Source of the DNA: Gammaproteobacteria bacterium
Lineage (GTDB): Bacteria; Pseudomonadota; Gammaproteobacteria; Pseudomonadales; Pseudohongiellaceae
Reading direction: 5' to 3'
DNA: 47,466 nt
NCBI GenBank assembly: GCA_029244985.1
Contig: JAQWQD010000002.1
Coordinates: 1-47,466, forward strand
The notes under the pieces were generated by a model. It saw only the letters and a program-made list of their open reading frames with translations, was not told where the DNA came from and made no database searches. Below, in pieces: positions 1 through 7,212 of this stretch. Made by a program: the position numbers and the translations under genes. The first letter of the stretch is position 1, and each line of letters opens with the position of its first letter.

Positions 1-111
1 GGTTTGTATCTGGTTTATAACGAGGTAGATGATAGTGGATTAGGCGGGCCCAGGAGAAATGCTCAGCAATTCATCATTAAGTACAGCCGAATTTTAGATA
101 TTTTTAATTAA
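1..111 (+). CDS. 3' end of a DUF5916-like exported protein (partial)
   Basis: Reading frame 1 is open from the first base to a TAA at 109-111 and gives a 36-residue C-terminus. It contains LYLVYNEVDD and ends in QQFIIKYSRILDIFN. A terminal aromatic/basic strand of this kind (FxxKYxRxL) is typical of DUF5916 proteins, which carry an N-terminal family-9 carbohydrate-binding-like domain and a C-terminal outer-membrane-type barrel. The rest of the gene lies outside the window. The assignment rests only on the tail pattern and could also fit another outer-membrane barrel protein. Confidence 0.5.
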   Translation, partial: GLYLVYNEVDDSGLGGPRRNAQQFIIKYSRILDIFN

Positions 112-196
112 ATTTACTGGTTTTCAGTATTATGATTGTGACGTCCAATTGCAGTGACCCCGCAATCTTAAGCGTATATAATATTCTCTCTTTAAT

Positions 197-273
197 GCGC
201 CCGTAGCTCAGCTGGATAGAGTAACTGGCTTCGAACCAGTTGGTCGGGAGTTCGAATCTCTCCGGGCGTGCCA
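197..273 (+). tRNA. tRNA-Arg (anticodon TCG)
   Basis: This is a full 77-nt cloverleaf. The acceptor stem GCGCCCG pairs with CGGGCGT (one G-U at the first pair), followed by discriminator G and an encoded CCA. The D-arm contains TAGCTCAGCTGGATAGA. The anticodon stem ACTGG/CCAGT encloses the loop CTTCGAA, giving anticodon TCG, which reads CGA. The T-arm has GTTCGAATC. It stands alone between the DUF5916-like gene and the quinoprotein cluster. I found no second copy of its 3' end in the window, so there is no sign of an integrated element attached to it. Confidence 0.95.
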
Positions 274-508
274 AACTCAAGTCTACTAGTGTCCAGCAAA
301 GTTCGATGGAGTTTTATAGTTAATTGATTATATATCTATAATTAGCGTTCATTTTCGTCCAACGAAGTATTGCAACACCCTTAAATACAACCGTAGCACT
401 CGTGTTTTCGAGTCCCTTATCGATCATATTTCTAATTTCTCTATCGCTTCTCTTTTTTGCTTCTTATTAGAGAGGTATTGCCCATCGCAGAAAAAATTGT
501 ATGTGCTT

Positions 509-535
509 CGTTACAATTTATCACCATATGTAACG
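509..535. promoter_or_regulatory. Inverted repeat CGTTACA-N13-TGTAACG upstream of the quinoprotein pair
   Basis: A perfect 7-bp inverted repeat lies about 120 bp before the first quinoprotein start, in the 383-nt gap between the tRNA and that gene. More copies of the half-site (TGTTACAC near 544 and ATTGTAAC near 597) follow. The 12-mer TCGTTACAATTT at 508-519 recurs exactly at 7106-7117 upstream of the large TonB receptor. The layout suggests an operator for a dimeric regulator, but no regulator gene is present. The rest of the gap (274-508) shows nothing recognisable. Confidence 0.45.
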
Positions 536-656
536 CTTTATAATTGACGCGATGTTACACAAATTAATAGGGTGTTATATAAGTGTTATTAGAATAATTG
601 TAACTTCTTGAATTGATAATAATATCTGTAAATTAAATTGTGAGAAGAATAAAAAT

Positions 657-2501
657 ATGACATCTGCTTACTCTGCTATCAGTCACACCACAGCCGGTAT
701 TTTTTTCCGGACTGTCCAAAACACACTTGCTGTCTTGCTGGCAAGCGCAATGTTAATTAGCCCATTCAGTTACGGTCAGGGTAGCGACAGCTTTCCGCCG
801 GTTACTGATGCCATGCTACAGGACCCTGCTCCCAGCGACTGGCTGATGTGGCGTCGTACGCTTGATAGCTGGGGCTATAGCCCCTTGGCTGAAGTCAACC
901 GCGACAATGTGGATCAGTTGAGGATGGTATGGACCCACGGCTTGGGCACCGGTACTGGAGAAATTACGCCGCTGGCTTATGACGGCGTGCTCTATGTTCC
1001 GCAGCATAATGATGTTATCGAGGCCATCGATGCCCGCACTGGCGACCAGATCTGGGAATACGGCCGCGACCATCCGGAAGGACTCTATGACTATGTGGGT
1101 GTTAATGCCCGCAACAACCGCAACCTAGCAATCTTTGAGAATCTGATCATCAACACCAGCGATGACGGCTTCGTGTTTGCACTGGATGCCCAAACCGGCG
1201 AAACCGTTTGGGAAACCCAAGTTTTCGACTACAAGGTCAATACCGGCACCCATAGTGCGGGGCCGATTATTGCCGACGGTCGGGTTATTTCCGGTCGCAG
1301 TTGTCGATCGAAACCTACTTATCCAGGAGGTGGACCCGAAGCCTGCTTTGTCGCCGCCCATGATGCCCTTACCGGCGTTGAGCTTTGGCGCCGCCAGCTG
1401 ATTCCAAAGCCAGGAGAGCCGGGTTACGAGACCTGGGGCGACGTGCCCTACGAGCAGCGCCAACACGTGGGTTCGTGGATGCCTGCCAGCTACGATCCGG
1501 AACTGGAGCTGATTATCATAGGCACCTCTGTGACTTCTCCCGCACCGAAATTCTTTCTAGGTGGCGTCGAGAACGATCATCTTTATCACAACAGCACTCT
1601 TGCACTGGAACTTGAAACCGGTGAGATACGCTGGTACTACCAGCACCTCAATGACCACTGGGATCTGGATCACCCTTTTGAGCGCCTGTTGGTGGACACT
1701 GCAGTGGCTCCCGATCCAGACGAAGTTGAATGGATAAATCCAAATTTGGAGACGGGCGAAGTTCGCAAGGTTATCACCGGCATTCCCGGCAAGACCGGCA
1801 TAGTTTACACACTGGACCGGGAGACCGGTGAGTTCCTGTGGGCAACCCCTACCACATTTCAAAACGTTATCTCGAATATTGACGGCGCCACTGGCGAGGT
1901 GGTACTCAACGAAGAGGTGATCTTTCGCGAAAACGAACAGATTGTGATGGTCTGTCCGCACCTGCTCGGGGGCAGGGATTGGGAAGCAGGCGCCTACAGC
2001 CCGCTCACCAATAACATGTATTATGGGGTGCGCAACAATTGTGCCGACATGATGGCCACCGCTGACTTCGAAACGGTCAGAGATAATCCACTCGCGAATG
2101 AAATTATCGGCGGCCAGCAGGCCATCTACTCACTGGCAGCCAGAGCCCGATTGACTCCCGGCGAGTCCAACTCAGGCACGGTAAGAGCGATCAATGCCGA
2201 GACTGGTCGCACTGAGTGGCTATATGAACAGCGGGCTGGCACTGTATCCTATGTGGCCACCGGAGGCAGGCTGGTATTTGGCGGCGATGTGAACGGCCGA
2301 TTTCGTGCCTTCGATGATGAGACCGGTGAGATACTCTGGGAAATAAATCTGGGCGCCGAAGTAGTCGGCTACCCGATAAGCTATGCCGTGGATGGAAAGC
2401 AGTATGTTGCGGTAAATACCGGACGCGGACTGGGTGGTGTTGGCACACCCGAGATAAGGCCCAGTGGCAACGCTAACCTGTTCATCTTTGCATTACCCTA
2501 A
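657..2501 (+). CDS. Exported PQQ-type quinoprotein dehydrogenase (paralogue 1)
   Basis: This 614-residue protein has a signal peptide (hydrophobic core about residues 21-38, likely cut after SYG) and then repeated beta-propeller blades ending in the typical TGE.xW turns. It closes with the VDGKQYVAVNTG strand and the tail FIFALP that mark PQQ dehydrogenases. HWDLD at 334-338 supplies Asp336, which aligns with the catalytic Asp of methanol-dehydrogenase-type enzymes (DEWDY). SPAP at 294-297 replaces the usual NPAP, so a calcium-ligand Asn is Ser. The adjacent Cys-Cys pair of classical alcohol dehydrogenases is absent. No cytochrome domain is fused, so electrons probably pass to the cytochrome encoded at 5.5 kb. 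The likely role is periplasmic oxidation of an alcohol or sugar-like substrate; the substrate is unknown. A GAGAAG ribosome site precedes the ATG. It is duplicated just downstream. Confidence 0.85.
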   Translation: MTSAYSAISHTTAGIFFRTVQNTLAVLLASAMLISPFSYGQGSDSFPPVTDAMLQDPAPSDWLMWRRTLDSWGYSPLAEVNRDNVDQLRMVWTHGLGTGTGEITPLAYDGVLYVPQHNDVIEAIDARTGDQIWEYGRDHPEGLYDYVGVNARNNRNLAIFENLIINTSDDGFVFALDAQTGETVWETQVFDYKVNTGTHSAGPIIADGRVISGRSCRSKPTYPGGGPEACFVAAHDALTGVELWRRQLIPKPGEPGYETWGDVPYEQRQHVGSWMPASYDPELELIIIGTSVTSPAPKFFLGGVENDHLYHNSTLALELETGEIRWYYQHLNDHWDLDHPFERLLVDTAVAPDPDEVEWINPNLETGEVRKVITGIPGKTGIVYTLDRETGEFLWATPTTFQNVISNIDGATGEVVLNEEVIFRENEQIVMVCPHLLGGRDWEAGAYSPLTNNMYYGVRNNCADMMATADFETVRDNPLANEIIGGQQAIYSLAARARLTPGESNSGTVRAINAETGRTEWLYEQRAGTVSYVATGGRLVFGGDVNGRFRAFDDETGEILWEINLGAEVVGYPISYAVDGKQYVAVNTGRGLGGVGTPEIRPSGNANLFIFALP

Positions 2502-2609
2502 TTGAAGCGAAGATGTGCATAGAGTGGAGCCCGACTAGGGCTTCGTCCCATGGCGGTTCAAAGCGGACCGCCCTAATACTGCAATCCAAATTTCGATAAC
2601 GACATAGCC

Positions 2610-4463
2610 ATGAAAAACGTGATATCTACCTACGCTGCTATCTCCCATACCACACTCGGTGTTTTTGTCCGGACTGTACAAACGACTCTGGCTGTCTTGC
2701 TGGCAAGTCTGGTTTTACTCAGCTCGGTCAGTTACGGCCAAGGGCCCGGTAGTTTTCCACCCGTTACCGATGCCATGTTACAGGACCCTGCTCCTAGCGA
2801 CTGGCTCATGTGGCGTCGCACGCTTGATAGCTGGGGCTATAGCCCCTTGGCTGAAGTCAACCGTGACAATGTGGGTCAGATGAGGATGGTGTGGACTCGC
2901 AACCTGGCCGCAGCTACTGATGAAATTACGCCGCTGGCCTATAACGGCGTCCTCTACGTTCCGCAGGCCAATGATGTGATCGAGGCCATCGATGCTGTCA
3001 GTGGTGACTTGATCTGGGCATATCGACGGGACCTGCCTGAAGATGTGTCTCAGTGGATTGGTCCTCACGGTAGCAATAATCGCAACCTGGCCATTTACGA
3101 AAACCTAATCATCGACTCTAGCGCTGAAGGCTTTGTGTTTGCGCTGAATGTTCAAAGCGGCGAAATCGTTTGGGAAACGCAGGTTTTCGACTACAAGGTC
3201 AATACCGGCACCCATAGTTCGGGGCCGATTATTGCCGATGGTCGGGTAATTTCCGGTCGCAGTTGTAAGTCGACACTTGGTTATCCAGGAGGTGGGCCCG
3301 ATGCCTGCTTTGTCGCCGCCCATGATGCTCTTACCGGCGTTGAGCTTTGGCGCCGCCAGCTGATTCCAAAGCCAGGAGAGCCGGGTTACGAGACCTGGGG
3401 CGACGTGCCCTACGAGCTGCGTCAACAAGTAGGATCCTGGACGCCTTCGAGTTACGACCCGGAGCTGAAGCTGATTATCTTCGGCACCTCGGTCACCTCT
3501 CCGGCACCGAAAATCTTTCTAGATGGCATTGATAAGAAGTATTTGTATCACAACAGTACCCTGGCGCTGGAGGTAGATACTGGTGAGATACGCTGGTACT
3601 ACCAGCATCTCAATGATCACTGGGATATGGACCATCCTTTTGAGCGCCTGCTCGTGGACACCGCAGTGACCCCCGATCCAGATGAAGTTGAGTGGATTAA
3701 CCCTGATCTGAAGGCTGGCGAAGTTCGCAAGGTTATCACCGGCATTCCCGGCAAGACCGGCATAGTTTACACACTGGACCGGGAGACCGGTGAGTTCCTG
3801 TGGGCAACTCCTACCGTATTCCAGAACATAATACAGAACATTGACGGCGCGACTGGCGAGGTGACGGAAAATCCGGAGGTGGTTTTTCGTGAAACCGAAC
3901 AGATTGTATTTGTCTGTCCGACCTGGCTCGGCGGCAAGAATTGGGAAACGGGTACCTACAGCCCACTCACCAATACCATGTACTATCCGTTGCGCAACAC
4001 CTGCGCCGACATGATGGCCACCGCTGACTTCGAAACGCAAAGGGCTACTGAGCTCGAGCGTGAGATTGTCAGAGGTGGCCTGGCTCTCTACTCATTGGCG
4101 GGCAGGCATCGGATTGCACCCGGCACGGACAACTTGGGCACCGTAAGAGCAATCAATGCCGAAACAGGTCGCACCGAATGGCTCCATGAGCAACGGGCCG
4201 GCACTACATCTCTGATGTCCACCGGCGGGGGACTGGTATTCGGCGGCGATGCCAACGGTCGCTTTCGGGCCCACGATCATGAGACCGGTGAGGCCCTTTG
4301 GGAAATAAACCTGGGCTCCCCGGTAGTCGGCTTCCCGATAACTTATGCAGTGGATGGAAAGCAGTATGTTGCGGTAAATACCGGGCCATGGCTAGGTAGC
4401 ATCGGGACACCCGAGTTAAGGCCCAGCCGCGGAACCAACCTGTTCGTATTTGCATTACCCTAA
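2610..4463 (+). CDS. Exported PQQ-type quinoprotein dehydrogenase (paralogue 2)
   Basis: This 617-residue tandem copy of the preceding gene has the same signal peptide design, propeller blades, Asp in HWDMD, Ser in SPAP and C-terminal FVFALP. Most differences lie in the N-terminus and in loops near residues 395-480. Long tracts are identical in DNA to copy 1, such as 3717-3808 against 1755-1846, while flanking parts have diverged. The 108-nt gap between the copies holds two short hairpins (GCCC/GGGC and GGCGGT/ACCGCC) without a T-run, so the pair is probably co-transcribed. The function is as for copy 1, perhaps with a shifted substrate range (inference). Confidence 0.85.
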   Translation: MKNVISTYAAISHTTLGVFVRTVQTTLAVLLASLVLLSSVSYGQGPGSFPPVTDAMLQDPAPSDWLMWRRTLDSWGYSPLAEVNRDNVGQMRMVWTRNLAAATDEITPLAYNGVLYVPQANDVIEAIDAVSGDLIWAYRRDLPEDVSQWIGPHGSNNRNLAIYENLIIDSSAEGFVFALNVQSGEIVWETQVFDYKVNTGTHSSGPIIADGRVISGRSCKSTLGYPGGGPDACFVAAHDALTGVELWRRQLIPKPGEPGYETWGDVPYELRQQVGSWTPSSYDPELKLIIFGTSVTSPAPKIFLDGIDKKYLYHNSTLALEVDTGEIRWYYQHLNDHWDMDHPFERLLVDTAVTPDPDEVEWINPDLKAGEVRKVITGIPGKTGIVYTLDRETGEFLWATPTVFQNIIQNIDGATGEVTENPEVVFRETEQIVFVCPTWLGGKNWETGTYSPLTNTMYYPLRNTCADMMATADFETQRATELEREIVRGGLALYSLAGRHRIAPGTDNLGTVRAINAETGRTEWLHEQRAGTTSLMSTGGGLVFGGDANGRFRAHDHETGEALWEINLGSPVVGFPITYAVDGKQYVAVNTGPWLGSIGTPELRPSRGTNLFVFALP

Positions 4464-4495
4464 CTTAGGCGGCAGTGACGGAATCTATGTCTTTT

Positions 4496-4520
4496 GGGGA
4501 CACTCCTGTAAAGAGTCCCC
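4496..4520. terminator. Weak hairpin after the quinoprotein pair
   Basis: GGGGAC (4496-4501) pairs with GTCCCC (4515-4520) across a 13-nt loop, 33 bp after the second quinoprotein stop. Only a scattered T-rich tail follows, so termination is plausible but not certain. Confidence 0.35.
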
Positions 4521-4701
4521 TAGGTTGTTTACCCCGTCAGGTCAACTCTAAGCGAATTGCACAACGCCCTTGTAAACGATAATCCCGTCAAACTACCGGA
4601 AGCCTTTGTTCTTTTTTTTTGTAAAAGCACATAACAAACAAACCAAAAGGGCTCGGTGTTACACGACCGAGATTATCCGTTAATGAGTTAGGAAATATTG
4701 C

Positions 4702-5199
4702 ATGACTGATTTTAAAATTTTTGGCATAAGCGAGTTGTTTCAAGCCCCTGTGCTCACTGCGGGTCATCGATTTTTGGGCGTTGCGGCTCTGTTGGGGGCC
4801 TGTTTCGTGGTGACACACTTGGTAACTGTGGTTGTCACCTGCGTCGTGGATGGTTTTAACTGGGGGATTAATGCTTGGATTTTGGACATTATGGGGTTCA
4901 TCGCGGCGTTCTATTTCGCGATTCAGTGCGGGCTGTCTTCAAACAGCAAGAGTGTCGACTTTCGGAAAAAAAATTCTTGGATCTGCGCATGGGCCGTTAT
5001 AACCGTCGGCGCCCGAATTCTTGATATTCTAATGCTGTTTGGAGTGGTGATATGGAGTGAGATTTATATAACACCTGAGGGGCCAACGCTTTGGTCAAAT
5101 GTAGTAAGCGAGGTTATTTTTGGAATGGCTTTTACCGTTGCAGCTCTCCTTGGTTCGCTGATGCTCCTGGTTTCGCCTCGGGATGTGGATGCTACGTAG
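4702..5199 (+). CDS. Four-helix membrane protein, function unknown
   Basis: This 165-residue protein has no recognised family. Four hydrophobic stretches (about 24-49, 57-77, 92-117 and 133-157) predict an integral inner-membrane protein, with a short polar loop (SSNSKSVDFRKKN, 79-91) between helices 2 and 3. AGGAAA lies 8 nt before the ATG. It sits between the quinoprotein pair and the cytochrome gene with sizeable gaps on both sides (about 240 and 320 bp), so it may be its own transcript. A role as a quinone or electron-transfer anchor is possible from position only; no heme or metal motif is seen. Confidence 0.65.
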   Translation: MTDFKIFGISELFQAPVLTAGHRFLGVAALLGACFVVTHLVTVVVTCVVDGFNWGINAWILDIMGFIAAFYFAIQCGLSSNSKSVDFRKKNSWICAWAVITVGARILDILMLFGVVIWSEIYITPEGPTLWSNVVSEVIFGMAFTVAALLGSLMLLVSPRDVDAT

Positions 5200-5345
5200 A
5201 TCGAAAGCGAGCTCAAATAGTGGGCAGTCAGAGCAGCCTCATAACGAAGCATCGAGAAACCTCCACACTATTTCTTATCTATGATTGACTATAGTTGCGC
5301 TAAGACAGCTTCAATGTTGATGCAACGGCATAGCAAAGCTTGGGC

Positions 5346-5374
5346 GCTGAGCAGAAGGAGGTATACTTCTCAGC
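5346..5374 (+). terminator. Imperfect hairpin in the 5200-5521 gap
   Basis: GCTGAG-C-AGAAG (5346-5357) pairs with CTTCTCAGC (5366-5374) and is followed by AGTTTTAGG. It may terminate the membrane-protein transcript. The remainder of this 322-nt gap contains no gene that I can support. A GCAGGAG ribosome site for the cytochrome lies near 5508-5514. Confidence 0.35.
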
Positions 5375-5521
5375 AGTTTTAGGCTTCGTTCGGCTTATAT
5401 ATGACGGCTGAATAGCAGATCATAACCGATTTGTTATGGTCGCGATCGCAGAGTTAATATGTGACAGGGCCGTCTCTAGAATCTGGGAGCCTTTTAGAAT
5501 TATAGAAGCAGGAGAAAAATT

Positions 5522-5974
5522 ATGAGGAAACATTCATCACGATATATGGCCATTCCCTTGAACTATTTAGTTGCGGGCGCTGCATTGTTCGTTCCATGGA
5601 TTCTTCATGCCCAGGCAGCAGAATCGATCTGGAGTGGTTCCTATACCGACGCTCAGGCTGAACGGGGTGCAGAGGATTATCGCGCGCACTGCGCGAGCTG
5701 CCATGGGGCCAATCTTAGGGGGGACAGTCATGCATCCGGTCTGGTGGGTATGGGTTTCATGTTTCTTTGGGAAGGAAAATCTCTGAGTGAACTGTACTCA
5801 AAAATACGTAACGACATGCCCTTGGATCAGCCGCGCAGTCTAACGAAAGGGTCATACGAGGACATCTTAGCGTTCATCCTGAAGTCCAATGAGTTTCCAG
5901 TAGGAGACGCCGAGTTGGAATCGGATGAGAAAGCCTTGGACAAACTCATGATCACTGCTAAGCCAATTAACTAA
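5522..5974 (+). CDS. Exported mono-heme c-type cytochrome
   Basis: This 150-residue protein has a signal peptide (core about 13-30, cut near HAQA) and one cytochrome c domain. The heme site is CASCHG (Cys57, Cys60, His61), and Met99 in RNDMPLD is the likely sixth ligand. The length and the YRAHCASCHGANLRG pattern fit the class I cytochrome subunits that accept electrons from quinoprotein dehydrogenases. Its place downstream of two quinoprotein genes that lack their own heme domain supports that partnership (inference). It is followed after 21 nt by the VOC gene, and the two likely form one transcript. Confidence 0.85.
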   Translation: MRKHSSRYMAIPLNYLVAGAALFVPWILHAQAAESIWSGSYTDAQAERGAEDYRAHCASCHGANLRGDSHASGLVGMGFMFLWEGKSLSELYSKIRNDMPLDQPRSLTKGSYEDILAFILKSNEFPVGDAELESDEKALDKLMITAKPIN

Positions 5975-5995
5975 GAAAAACTAAAAGTAAAACCC

Positions 5996-6796
5996 ATGAA
6001 AAAAGCACTAGCAATAATTATATGTAGCATCGTGACATTCACCTTGACCTTCAGCGCCTTGGCGCAGCCGCATGAATTGCGTACGACAAAGTTCACCGTC
6101 AGCGATGTCGATGCTGCTGTTGCGTTCTATCGAGATCTAGTGGGGATGGAAGAAGTCGGTCGATTTGAGGTTCCTGGTAGCCTCACCGAGCCGTTTATGG
6201 GATTTGGCGAGGGGATAATGCGTGTCGGGCTGCTGGGCTACGCCAAGATAGAAGATATCGAGAAGACCCCGCATCCAGTTTCGGTAGTGATGATACCCGA
6301 CATTGACGCTGTGGCTGCGAGAATGGAGAGTGCAAGCCACTCTTTGAATATCATGTCGGTCGACGTCGGCGATGGTAATAGCGTGCGTATTGGAATCACC
6401 ACCGATCCGAGCGGCAACATGATTGAACTCGTTGAGGTTGATGGTCCTCCGAAGGTGGCTGGTGCCCGCCTGATAGTCGAGGATCGAGCGGCGGCGGAAG
6501 AATTCTTTGTACGTGTTTTCGACGTCACGCCAGGGAGGCGCATCGTGACGGAGAGCTTCGATGAGGTCTTCTTTGATTTTGGTGATGGCAAGTTCGTCGC
6601 ACTTTACGAGCCTAAGGGCGAAGCGCCGCTCCCCAAGAGCGAGAACCCCGTGGTCGCGATCTATTCGTCAGCGTTCGACGTTGTGCTTGGACGGGTGAAA
6701 GCTGGCGGCCTTGGTCTTAAAGAGTATGGTTCCGGTATGTTCCTAGCAAATGATCCGTCCGGCAACGTCGTCGAGGTAGTTCGTCGACAAGACTAG
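5996..6796 (+). CDS. Exported double VOC-fold (glyoxalase/bleomycin-resistance-like) protein 1
   Basis: This 266-residue protein has a signal peptide (1-23, ending ALAQ) and two VOC modules, about 27-150 and 153-264. Each opens with a VxDxxAAxxFY-like strand-helix and closes with DPSGNxxEhV. In module 1 the first metal position, normally His or Glu in HVxLxV, is occupied within TTKFTV, so the usual metal set looks incomplete. The closing Glu is kept. VOC enzymes are normally cytoplasmic, so export is unusual. A close paralogue with the same layout lies at 13.1 kb. Candidate roles are ring-cleavage or isomerase-type chemistry on the imported substrate, or substrate binding without catalysis. 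Confidence 0.8.
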   Translation: MKKALAIIICSIVTFTLTFSALAQPHELRTTKFTVSDVDAAVAFYRDLVGMEEVGRFEVPGSLTEPFMGFGEGIMRVGLLGYAKIEDIEKTPHPVSVVMIPDIDAVAARMESASHSLNIMSVDVGDGNSVRIGITTDPSGNMIELVEVDGPPKVAGARLIVEDRAAAEEFFVRVFDVTPGRRIVTESFDEVFFDFGDGKFVALYEPKGEAPLPKSENPVVAIYSSAFDVVLGRVKAGGLGLKEYGSGMFLANDPSGNVVEVVRRQD

Positions 6797-6819
6797 TAGT
6801 CGAGAGCCTGCAAGTTCCG

Positions 6820-7020
6820 CTACGGCAGTGCTAGAGTAATTACAGTGGTGGTCGCCACGACAGTCACGTAATGCTTGCCATCGACCTCATAAGTTAAGGG
6901 GCTGGCACGAATGATTCCCGGGTTTCATAGCTGAAGAGCACTTCCTCATCTTCTGCATGTAAGACATAGAAGCCACCACCTTATTGCCAGTATCTTGAAA
7001 AGTGCCTAAAACTCTTGTGC
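6820..7020 (-). pseudogene. Decayed 3' end of a third quinoprotein dehydrogenase gene
   Basis: On the minus strand one frame reads GGGFYVLHAEDEEVLFSYET. It then shifts frame near 6916-6921 to continue GIIRASPLTYEVDGKHYV and ends ALP-stop at 6820. Together these reproduce the last propeller blade and the FALP-type terminus of PQQ dehydrogenases. A second frame break and stop codon lie just upstream (near 6980-6990). Nothing recognisable remains beyond about 7020, where a tandem repeat begins. The fragment is about 60 codons, on the opposite strand to the two intact copies, and clearly non-functional. Confidence 0.7.
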
Positions 7021-7087
7021 CACGCAATATAAAGAACAGACATTCAATAAGCTGTGCCACGCAATACAAGAACAGACATTCAATAAG
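7016..7087. repeat. Two-copy tandem repeat of about 36 bp
   Basis: Unit 1 (7016-7052) and unit 2 (7053-7087) both read TGTGCCACGCAATA, then a 2-nt length difference, then AGAACAGACATTCAATAAG. They lie directly at the break point of the decayed quinoprotein gene and just before the receptor promoter. A replication-slippage or rearrangement scar is the simplest reading. Confidence 0.8.
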
Positions 7088-7097
7088 TTTTCTAGTA

Positions 7098-7136
7098 GTT
7101 GCAAATCGTTACAATTTTTTGCAAACAGTTACAACT
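7098..7136. promoter_or_regulatory. Cluster of GTTGCAAA/GTTACAA half-sites before the large TonB receptor
   Basis: Four related half-sites fall in 39 bp: GTTGCAAA (7098-7105), CGTTACAA (7108-7115), TTTGCAAAC (7118-7126) and GTTACAACT (7128-7136). GTTGCAAA is the complement of TTTGCAAC, the left arm of the 72-bp leader elements at 10590 and 17138. The site is about 80 bp upstream of the receptor start, where an operator would be expected. Confidence 0.45.
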
Positions 7137-7212
7137 AGTTAGTTTACGGCAATGCTTAGCATTGGTTATTGTCCTAAAGATAAGGTGCTAATAATAAGGG
7201 AGAGATAGACAA

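Noticed and set aside
197..273. tRNA-Arg as an attachment site for an integrated element
   Set aside because: No integrase gene and no repeated tRNA 3' end could be found in the window.
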